Under the pieces are notes generated by a model. The model was not told the DNA's origin. It saw only the letters and a program-made list of their open reading frames with translations, and did not search any database. Shown here in pieces: positions 55,890 to 64,000 of a stretch of 64,000 nucleotides of DNA. Location of the stretch: positions 496,001 to 560,000 of the forward strand of contig PSQN01000015.1 of assembly GCA_002989075.1 (NCBI GenBank). The letters run 5' to 3'. This stretch comes from Arthonia radiata (lineage: Eukaryota; Ascomycota; Arthoniomycetes; Arthoniales; Arthoniaceae). The position numbers were made by a program, and so were the translations under genes. Positions within the stretch are counted from its first letter, which is position 1, and each line of letters opens with the position of its first letter.

Positions 55890-56051
55890 TTACTTCATGA
55901 CGTCTTGCAGTTCCCTTTTCAAGCCCTTGTATTTCTCTGTCGAGGCCGCCCTCGTTTCCTCCGTCTGGGCCTTGTGGCTGTCTTTGAGCGCCTTTCTCAT
56001 GTTGAGGAACAGCTTCCATCGGCGGTCTTCGAGGTCTTCGTAGCTGTGCAT
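55890..56051 (-). CDS. Possible very small charged coiled-coil exon
   Basis: A 53-codon frame, MHSYEDLEDRRWKLFLNMRK, then ALKDSHKAQTEETRAASTEK and YKGLKRELQDVMK, is highly helical and charged, unlike chance sequence. A GTAAGC donor overlaps its stop (exon could end at 55895), and a downstream acceptor near 55835 leads to another open but unconvincing frame. No start context or partner exon could be fixed, so this may be one exon of a gene. Confidence 0.35.
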   Translation of the reverse strand: MHSYEDLEDRRWKLFLNMRKALKDSHKAQTEETRAASTEKYKGLKRELQDVMK

Positions 56052-56739
56052 GATGAAATATACCTCTCGAACAGTACGCGAATGGGACGTGTCTCACTGT
56101 ATAGCTAACAGGTGATGCTTGTGTAGTGGTGGTAGTTTGTCAGAAAATGTTGCATTCATGGTGATCTTCACCAGGTCATAAAGTAGAAAATAATCACGGC
56201 GAGACGGTTCGACGCGGCTTGCAGCGAATGCCACACCGCCGGATACATGCGCAAATCGTCTACTGGCGACAGACCGACACAACGAGGTTCAAGCACTTGC
56301 AGCGCGCGATCTTACTGGGCATACGCTTGAAGCAGGGGCCCGGTTCCATGCGTGAAGTCCAACATCACAGGTGCTGCTCAAACCCTCCACATACCAGACT
56401 CCGCATTTTCGGAAGGCCTACGTATGCCGCACAAAGCCGAAACCTTACTTTGCTCTCTCACCCTGCTTCTTGTATTTCACCGGCACCAACTAGTGGCGAC
56501 TTGCAGATCAGCAAAATCTGATCAAAGCGTAATGCTCGGGTCAGGCCAGCTAAGTGTTCTTCTCGGTGCCTTACTATTACTGTATTGTTATATGTCAGCT
56601 TTGCCAGCTGTATATGTTTACTGTTGCAGCGGTAACACCCATCGCTTCACATCATGAGGTCTAATCTGGTTCTCATTCTCATGCTGCGCTTGGACAAGGA
56701 CAGACTTGTCAACATTCCCTCAACGGCGACGTCCTGCCC
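56052..56739. other. Intergenic
   Basis: Spacer downstream of the rhamnosidase stop. Nothing recognised. Confidence 0.5.
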
Positions 56740-58957
56740 TCAAAATTCAAGCACAATCTTCGTGTGACCTCCCTTCATCTTTTCCAGCCCAAAGAATGGT
56801 CCTTGCGTCGGCGGCAGCGGCACAAGTTGCTCATCAACATGTAGCTGTGCTGTGCTCGGGTTGCAAGAGAATGTCGGCACATAAATCGTCCCCTCCGTAC
56901 CTTCTGGCGCACTTACATTGAGCTCAAATCGGCGTGGCGTCTCTTGGATTGTCCAGCTCACGTCGAGCTTTCCGATCAGAACATTGACACCGCCCTCGGC
57001 GCTTGTCAGCCCGGAGCCAGCAATTACGGGTTTGATCGCCCAGTCGCCATCTTCCAATGACACCTCGATGCGCGTGGCTCTAATACCTACGACATCATGC
57101 ACAAGGCTATACGTCGGCCCCGTCGACCAAGCGTGCGCATGACTGATGAAGCTCGGCGCACCCGTGTAGAAGCCATAGTTCAGCGACCCGTTGGCGGCGT
57201 AGCCTTCGATAAAAGAGGCTTTGCTAAACGCCCGCTGCATGTATCCCCACTGGGTCCTTGTAAGCTCGATGGGGTAGGAGGCGTTACCCGTGGCTTCCGC
57301 GACAGCAAATTGCGCGATGAGCTCGTGCGACGTGATGTAAGGCGAAATAGAGCCAGGCAGCTCGGCGCTGGGCGCTCCATACGGCGTAAGGCGCTGAGCG
57401 AGTTTGCTGGTTATGCTGGAATCTTTACTGGCACTGTCTGTCAAACCGAACTCGACGGTGAAAGCATTACCGTCTTGCGGGTGAACCATTGCGCCTGCAG
57501 CTGTCGTATTGTCTCTATACAGACCTGCACTCTGGTCCCAGAGCTGATCGTTGAGAGCAGACTTGATTTTGTCGGCCATCGATATCCAGCGATCCGCATC
57601 AGCACCTGGAGTTATCGAAGGATAAACTGTCACGAGTATTGCAAGATTGCGGAGTGTTTTGTAGTAGAGAGCATTGAGCGCAGTGTTCTTTCCGCCCTGC
57701 CCAACGCGACCCCAGTCGTTAGTACGTGTGCTGTTGAAAAGGCCATCATCTTGAACGAAGTCATACGTCGCTCGTATGCCGGTGTTGATCTGATTCCAGT
57801 ATTGCTGAACAAAAGTGGTGTCGTTGCTGATGAAAGCATATTCCACGAACGCATCCATAGTGTACAGATGATCTTGAGTTTGGGTCAGCAAAGTGGCGCA
57901 GTACTCAAGGAGTCTGTAAGTACATACAGGTGTCGCTACCATACGGGGGAATGACGGGTACAATCTTAAGCAGGTCGCCCAGAGGTGAGCCGGCATATGG
58001 GAAATATCCGTATGTGCTTGACAATAACGTCATGTCTTGCAGCGCAATACATGCTTGGAGGGTGTTCCGGACGGCAATCAGAGTCCCATAGTTCTGCGCC
58101 ACCAGTGCACTGCGCAGGCCGATGCTGAGATCGCCTGCCCAAGCATTACGGTCGCGCTTTGCGCCGTCCACGAGGAAGACGTCGTTGCTCGTTAACCCAG
58201 TCGCTGTTGCATCTTGAGACCAACCGGAACCAGTAGCGGCATAGACATGATTGACAGAAGTATTCGCGGCAATTGAACATAGCTGTAGTGTATAGGCTCC
58301 TGCATAACAAATGCTGTTAAGCAGCTCGTCGGAGCTGTGGAAATAGCCAGTGTAACTGTCAAGTTGACCATCCGGCAAATTTGGAGCAGCGTTGAAGTAG
58401 ATCGATTCAAGACTCACTGCTGTACTAGTTGTAGCTGGGATCTGATCGTTTAGGGACAGAGTCAAGTACCGAAATCCGCCACGCGACCATTTGGAAGGGA
58501 CCTCATACGATCCGTTAGAGAGCAGCGGCAGGAAGACTGTACCATCGGGGATGCTGTAAAGCGTACTTTGATCGGAGCTTGGGCCAATATATTGAATGGA
58601 TTCGGAGTAGGATATACCAAGCCCTTGGCAGAAGAGCGAGCAAGATAGCGAAGGTAAGCCATCAGCGCTGCACCCAAAAGCTCCGCAGTCAGAGTTGTGA
58701 AAAGTCAGCGTCGGTTGGCCGGCGATTTCCTGACCGAAGTCGAAAGTCACAGACGCGTTGGGGCCGGTCAGTTGAAACGTGTCAGGTCCATAAGTAGGGA
58801 TGGAAGTGACATTGCCGGTTGTCTGAAAGATGCTATTCGGCTTCACCGTCCTGAAGGTGGGTGAAAAAGCGTACTGCTGATGCGGTGTGACGGTGGTCGA
58901 GGCAGTGATGGACAGGCTAGTCAGTAACGTCAGACATGCAAACTTGTCGCGGGCCAT
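56740..58957 (-). CDS. Secreted GH78 alpha-L-rhamnosidase, two exons
   Basis: Removes terminal rhamnose from rhamnogalacturonan, flavonoid glycosides or similar. Signal peptide MARDKFACLTLLTSLSITAS. Exon 1 (58957-57928) carries VTFDFGQEIAGQPTLTFHNS, the YVPSKWSRGGFRYLTL block and HVYAATGSGWSQDATATGLT, and ends in PPYGSDT. A 55 bp GTATGT intron (57927-57873) restores the family motif SDTYH (GSDTYHLYTMDAFVEYAF) in exon 2 (57872-56740), which has TRTNDWGRVGQGGKNTALNA, SFIEGYAANGSLNYGF, and ISHAHAWSTGPTYSLVHDVV, hallmarks of the six-hairpin catalytic domain with its general acid/base residues nearby. A C-terminal beta domain ends at the stop. About 720 residues. It lies 0.4 kb from the Zn2Cys6 gene. 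Confidence 0.92.
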
Positions 58958-59360
58958 GCTGCAGACTGCTCAGTGCTGTACTTGCCAACGAGCATCATTG
59001 CGAAAGAGTGCATTTTGCACACAGCTATATAGCATCGCTCCAAGCATTATCGGCCCAAGAGCCGAGCTTGAACTAAGGCGTCCTCATGTTACTAGGCCGG
59101 CTTGAAGAGACGAAAGGGCCGCTTGAATTGAGGTACGAGCAAAGCTCCTCATCTACAAATCAGAACCGGTCTAGCGGCCAGCTCGTACATTTGATGACCA
59201 GGTTGGGCCTAGCGTAGGTTTCGCGCAAGGCCTGAATGTGCGTCGATGTCAGAAATTGCCTTCATCGCAAATTGAGAACTCTCTCTTGTCATCGCGATCA
59301 TGCTCGAGCCGACACTGCGCAGTGGTTACCAGGGCATTAGCCAAAGTACGTGGTGATTTC
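58958..59360. other. Spacer between rhamnosidase and regulator genes
   Basis: About 400 bp, presumed rhamnosidase promoter. Direct inspection shows no convincing CGG triplet pair, the usual target form of Zn2Cys6 proteins. Confidence 0.4.
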
Positions 59361-61006
59361 CTAGATGTCGATGACACGTTTCTCAAATGTGTTGCTACCA
59401 ATTTGCCGGTTCATCGTGAGGATCACTCGAGTCCCAACTTTGCCGGCCTCCTCATATTCGTAGAAATCGACTTCAGCCACTCTATGTTCCTGCGTTGGCT
59501 TGAAGGTGCAGTCGTCATTATAGATGTACTCCGCGTTTGTGATGTGCTCTTCCTCGGCCGCAATAACGGCCTGAGAGGCTTTAGCCAGCGTCCTCGCATC
59601 CCAGATGTCCTCTAGAGGGGGTACTCGCTGCAACAGTCGCACAGCCTGGCGTCGAATCGTCGGGTGCCTGCAAAGACGCGCAACGTAGTATAAGGTGGGT
59701 ATTAGATGAGTATCGACAGAGAACACCCGTGCGACCGAGGCTGCGTTTTGCGCCTTGTCTTGCGTTTCGAGGAATGCTTCGACGTGGTCGACAATGTTCT
59801 GAAAGTTTGAAGCGTATCCGTCGTAATCCATCAGAAAGGCGAAGCCGCGATATGCTTGGACGAACACGTGAGAGAGATGATATCTAGATCGCAGAAGGTT
59901 ACAGCAGCCACGGACATGAATGGTTTCCGTTTCCGCATTGCGTTCGATGCCGTCAAATGCGGATGCCCAGGACTTTAGTTGACACAGAAGTGCAGCTTGC
60001 TCAGACCCTTTCGACACCGTATCTTTGAAAGCGCTGGTATCAATCCTGTTTATGAACGCCATAGTACGGGAAGAAATGCGATTGATTACATTGCGCGCTT
60101 GTTCCAGATTGGTGATGTTAAGATGCTCGTCAGGCCCAATTTGAAGACACAGGTTTTGCACCTCGACTGATGCGTCGATGCGGGGCCGCCCGTACATGAC
60201 ATTGGAGAGTGTGAGTTGTAGCAAAGGCTCGTCCAGGCCGAGCTGTCCGCTAGCGCGCTTGTATATATGGTCTCGTCCTGTTAACATCAGGCTTTGGCGA
60301 AGATGTACCAACATGGCTGATCTTTGATTTTGCAGCGACTCATAGAGAGATGCAAGTAGACAAGCCAGCAGTATCTCGTGTGCTGACAAGCTACCTTCGG
60401 ACAAGCCGTTTCTAAGCTTGTTCAACGCTGCAGTGTAGCATTCCATTGCGACGGCTGCGGCTCCAAGGTGAACATCGCCTTGCTGATCATTAACGTCTTT
60501 CGCTCGTATCGCCAAGCGCTTCGCTACTGCTTCATGCTGTCCTCCAATTGCAGTGACCATCTCGCGCAGTAAGGGTTGAGTCGATGCACAGTAAATCAAG
60601 CTTCTCACCCATTGCTCGGGCCGGAAAACGCCTCCAAGAGCCGACAAAGAGTTGCAGCGAAAATAATCCAATGCTCGCAGCTGCTTGTCAGGCAGCGCTT
60701 GTCTCGGCACTGATTGTGGTACGCCATCAAAAACAACACTTCGAAAGCGGTGGGATCTCACTTTGGGTTCTATCATCCGTTTCTGCGCCGCTGTATCAGC
60801 TGTGTCGCCATATCGACAAATGCGCTCCACTTTTAGGCAGCGTGCGCATGTAGGTCGAGTCTCGTCGCATTTCGCATGTCGCTGTCTTGATACTTGTCAG
60901 ACAGTAGGCCGAGCGACTTCAAGAAGACGATCCGAGCTTACTTGCAAGTTAGACATCCCGACCTGCGAGCTTCATGCCTTGCCCTAGAGCGTGGAGCGAC
61001 TAGCAT
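59361..61006 (-). CDS. Zn2Cys6 (Gal4-type) fungal transcription factor, two exons
   Basis: DNA-binding regulator. Exon 1 (61006-60942) starts MLVAPRSRARHEARRSGCL; a 56 bp GTAAGC intron (60941-60886) joins in phase to exon 2 (60885-59361). Spliced, the zinc cluster reads CLTCKQRHAKCDETRP-TCARCLKVERICRYG, i.e. C-x2-C-x6-C-x6-C-x2-C-x6-C, the exact Gal4-type spacing. The remaining 480 residues are helical (LLACLLASLYESLQNQRSAM, LLRSRYHLSHVFVQAYRGFA), the middle-homology/transcription-factor region of this class. About 529 residues. It is embedded between the GH78 and CE12 genes on the same strand, suggesting it regulates them, which is inference. A more distal start at 61126 exists but adds an unlikely segment. 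Confidence 0.92.
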
Positions 61007-61371
61007 GCCCCATGCATACTCACTTTTGTGACAGACCTCACTGGAACTTGATTTCGTGTGGCGAGTCGTGAAATCAACTGAAGACGGACGAAAGGAGTGC
61101 ACGAGAGACCAAAACATGGGAGTCACGTATTTTCCGCTTTGGGTAATTTTTCTGTGCGGACCTTGTTCATGATTTCATCTCTGCTTCTCGGCATGTCTCC
61201 TTGAACTTCACAACGAATCGGAACACTTCTGCAGCATTTCAAGTCGCATTGCATGTAATTGAGCATCACTGCGGAGACGTTGAACACCACAAGAGCATCA
61301 AAAAGGTGCAAACACCAAAAACCAAAGTCGTTTTTGGCCAGGAGAAAGACTCGTTTGTACTTTGCTTGAGA
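61007..61371. other. Spacer between regulator and CE12 genes
   Basis: About 365 bp, presumed promoter of the regulator. Nothing else recognised. Confidence 0.45.
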
Positions 61372-62361
61372 CTATTTCGCATATGCCTTGAGAGTGCTGC
61401 TCGTACCCTTCAAAGCAGTGATGAATGCCTGCGCGACGGTCGTGGCGCCAGCTGGACTTGTATGTGTATGGTCGTTGGGGTAGTAAGAATCGACCGTCTG
61501 TGCACCTGCAATCGTGTCAGCATCGAGATGTGAGAAAGCAAGACACACCATTCGATCAGCTAAGATTGGCAGGTCCATCAAGCGCGACTTACCCAACTTC
61601 TGATAGGCATCCGCAGTCGCCTGTCCATGGTCCACAAAGGTCGCGCCAGTTGCATTTGCTGCGTCGCGGACGTAGCCAACGAAGCGACTCGCGCTGTAAG
61701 TGAACGTGCCAGTCTCCCACACATTGTTCGGCGTAGCGGTCGAGAGGACAACATTGGCACCTTTGGATTGGAAAAGCTTGGCCGCGTTGACGAGATAAGC
61801 CTCATAGGTGAGTACTGTCTCCGCTGTGCCACTGTTGAGAAATCTCTATCAGCTTCTGCTGCTTCAAATGCGAGATAAGCAAGGAAAGCTCTTACTTGTA
61901 AGTCGTCTGGCACGTCGAAGCGTAGTTGCCGTTCACCGGGTTGCAGTCCGTGCGTCTGAAGGCGCTTCATCAGCAAAGTCCACGGCAAGATCGACGCGAA
62001 TGACCCACCCATTGTCCATCGGCGTCAGACTGCCGCCATCATTGTGTCCAAACTCAATCACGACATAGTCGCCTTGCTTGACGCTTTGCGCCATGGCGGT
62101 GAAGCGTCCTTCGCGAGTGAACGAGCGTGCTGAACGACCAGCGATGGCGTTGTTGATGATCGGTATGTTCATGTCGCTGACGACAGCTGCGCCCCAGCCT
62201 TCCGTTCCATCATTGTTGCCGCTTTTCACCATGGTCGAGTCCCCGGCCAAGTAGAGTGATGGTGCTGCTGCGGCGGCTGCGTCACTTGCAGGTGTGGGCG
62301 CTGCGCTCACGCTCGAGACTGCAAGAGCGAGCAGCCCTAAGAGTAATGAAGTCGGTGCCAT
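61372..62361 (-). CDS. Rhamnogalacturonan acetylesterase (CE12, SGNH hydrolase), four exons
   Basis: Removes acetyl groups from rhamnogalacturonan-I. Signal peptide MAPTSLLLGLLALAVSSVSA. Exons: 62361-62009, 61955-61896, 61831-61593 and 61505-61372, with GTGGGT, GTAAGA and GTAAGT donors; all joins keep phase. Catalytic blocks: LAGDSTM (Ser of the GDS motif), NAIAGRSARSFTREG, VIEFGHNDGGSL (Asn/His oxyanion), and YPNDHTHTSPAGATT (Asp/His). About 261 residues, normal for the family. The spliced middle reads NGRTDCNPVNGNYASTCQTT then YNGTAETVLTYEAYL. Located between the Zn2Cys6 gene and the CE5 gene, same strand. Confidence 0.94.
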
Positions 62362-62958
62362 GGCTTATGTTAGTGGCAATTCAGGTAGTGCGAGTGAGTG
62401 AATAATCGGTCAATGGGGGGTCAAGGCTGTGGTATGATGGGCATCTCTTGCCATCTTTAAAAGCAGCCATGCTACTATGTCTTACTTTTCAGCCTCCCCA
62501 CAAAGCAATTTGTGTTCGGCAGCTGTAGGTCACCCGCTTATTTACGGTGCGTCTCATCCATGTTTGAGCATGCCTGCTTATCCGTTCTAGGCAAGTCGGC
62601 GAACATTGACTCGAGCGCCACTGTAGGACGGTCCTACCTCAGCAGTTTTGTACGCATCGATCAGCTTCCAGAGAGAAATACTTGCTACTTCCACAAGCAA
62701 ATTATAGGCACCGTGGTATTAACATAAAAAAAAGTTGTGGGGTTGTGCCTTCCATGTTGCATATCTGCTTGATGCATTTAGCGTGTAGAAGGAGGATGAA
62801 ACGCGCCCTTGTACCGATGTAATGAACTCATCTACAGGCAAAAGTCAACAAAGAACAGAGTCCAAATTCCGTTATTCTACGCCTCGCTATAATACATGCT
62901 GAGTTAACAGAAGTCCCCTCAATCTGATCAGATAGGAAATAACTCCGACGCAAGACGA
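62362..62958. other. Spacer between the CE12 and CE5 genes
   Basis: About 600 bp, presumed promoter of the CE12 gene. Nothing else recognised. Confidence 0.45.
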
Positions 62959-63727
62959 TCAGTAGTGTTTCGGGCCTCCCGCGTTGACTTTATCCACAAC
63001 GAATTTCGCAGCATCCGCGTTGTACTTGTCAAAGTAGCTTAGGTGCACCTGAAGTACCTCGCCGCTGGCACAAAACGGATCCCCGATGTCGCAGTATGAC
63101 TTGATCTTGTTCTGGTAAGGTGCGCATGCGGCAGTGTCCACGCGTGGGAAGATCTATGAAAATATTCGCATCAGCGTTATCATCTTGTAAACCGCTCATT
63201 TCATGACTTACACTCAGCTGCGCATCAGTAGCATTACCCGCATTGTACGGCTGACCCACCGCTCTCGATGGATCACCGTATACAACAATAGCTTTGATAT
63301 TCTTCCCGTACTGCGCAGCCAGAGGCGCCGTCGTGGTGAAGTTCGTTTCAGACGTCCCGCAGAGCGCGTCCAGCGTGATCTGCCCGCCTTGCGACCAGCC
63401 CAGCAGGACGATCGGGGTGTTGGGGCACGACGTGGCGTATTGCTGTAGCTCGGCGAGGACGGCTTGCGTGCCTGCTTCCTCTGATGGCTGGTACGGGTCG
63501 AGTATTGCTGGGTAGACGGTGGCGTACTCGTCGGAGCCGGGGATCTGCTGCGCGATGAGGGTCGAGAGGCTGCCGATTTGGCCAGCCCCTTGTACTTCAG
63601 TGGAGCCACGCGAGGAGATGATGTGAGCGCCGATTGGGCATGTTGAAGTGTTTTGGCGTGGCCATAACTTGGAAGGGGATCCGACGGCCGTGGCGGCGAG
63701 CAAGGATGAGGCGATGACGGTTTTCAT
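62959..63727 (-). CDS. Secreted CE5 esterase (cutinase or acetylxylan esterase), two exons
   Basis: Signal peptide MKTVIASSLLAATAVGSPSK. Exon 1 (63727-63212) has CPIGAHIISSRGSTEVQGAG and the nucleophile motif VLLGWSQGGQITLDAL (G-x-S-x-G); a 58 bp GTAAGT intron (63211-63154) joins in phase to exon 2 (63153-62959), with YCDIGDPFCASG (catalytic Asp) and QVHLSYF (catalytic His). About 236 residues, typical of CE5. The GWSQGG form and the GSTE motif near the start lean towards acetylxylan esterase, but cutinases share them. Confidence 0.93.
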
Positions 63728-64000
63728 GATGGCAGTGGAACTGTGACTTCGAAAGCAGTGTCCAACGAATGGGGTACTAAGCTCAACCTGAAGTGAGAGC
63801 TCTCTTCCTCTTCCTTCGCGGCCGTGCTCCTCTTATGTTCTGCGACATATCATACCATACATCGGCTATGCTCGGCTATCGTGAGTAGTCAATGAACATC
63901 AAATGAGAAGTGTGAGCACCCATGCTGCGCGAGAGGGCCGCGAACGCAATCGAAAGCCTATTACGTTGGGCAAGGAACATGGCGCCAGACGGGTTGCATG
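63728..64000. other. Upstream region of the CE5 gene to window end
   Basis: Presumed promoter; nothing else seen. Confidence 0.5.

Noticed and set aside
57097-57954. 285-codon plus-strand frame
   Set aside because: Exactly antisense to the GH78 gene, whose family motifs are unambiguous.

Overview
This window looks like chromosomal DNA of a filamentous ascomycete, probably a plant-associated Dothideomycete. That placement is an inference from gene style, not from a search. Genes are mostly single-exon or split by 40-70 bp introns with GTRNGT-type donors. There is a canonical Zn2Cys6 regulator, a SAT4-type rhodopsin-domain membrane protein, a KEX1 protease, a HeLo-like domain protein and many secreted plant-polymer enzymes. 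About 24 protein genes can be supported, with long low-information spacers between them.

Layout. 0-9 kb: an uncharacterised membrane protein (1.36-2.71 kb), a short-chain dehydrogenase (3.54-4.54 kb, minus), and next to it a truncated polyketide synthase keeping only part of a ketoreductase plus a carrier domain (to 5.78 kb). Then come an uncharacterised protein (6.4-7.3 kb) and a five-copy, ~200 bp tandem array (7.67-8.66 kb). 9-17.8 kb is mainly housekeeping: asparagine synthetase, a VAP/Scs2 ER contact-site protein divergent from a UBA-UBX protein, a Lys/Ser/Asp-rich protein, and an unknown gene with a clear TATA box. 17.8-21.6 kb is gene-poor and carries short tandem repeats. 21.6-32.1 kb holds KEX1, RAE1, a large secreted protein and an HD-domain (cyanamide-hydratase-like) enzyme.

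34-46 kb: a small spliced gene, a GH5 glucanase with two C-terminal carbohydrate-binding modules (an architecture best known from bacteria), a HeLo-like_N protein, a complete 2.0 kb pogo/Fot-type DNA transposon (TA duplication, 137 bp terminal inverted repeats with one mismatch, two in-frame stops), and the rhodopsin-domain protein. 46.9-49.4 kb: two small, charged, spliced hypothetical genes.

49.5-64 kb is rich in secreted enzymes, almost all on the minus strand: a type-B carboxylesterase, an extracellular intradiol dioxygenase, then a compact run of GH78 alpha-L-rhamnosidase, Zn2Cys6 transcription factor, CE12 rhamnogalacturonan acetylesterase and CE5 cutinase/acetylxylan esterase. Together these enzymes could attack cutin and rhamnogalacturonan-I side groups, with the embedded regulator as a candidate local activator. 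That run is the most system-like feature of the window.
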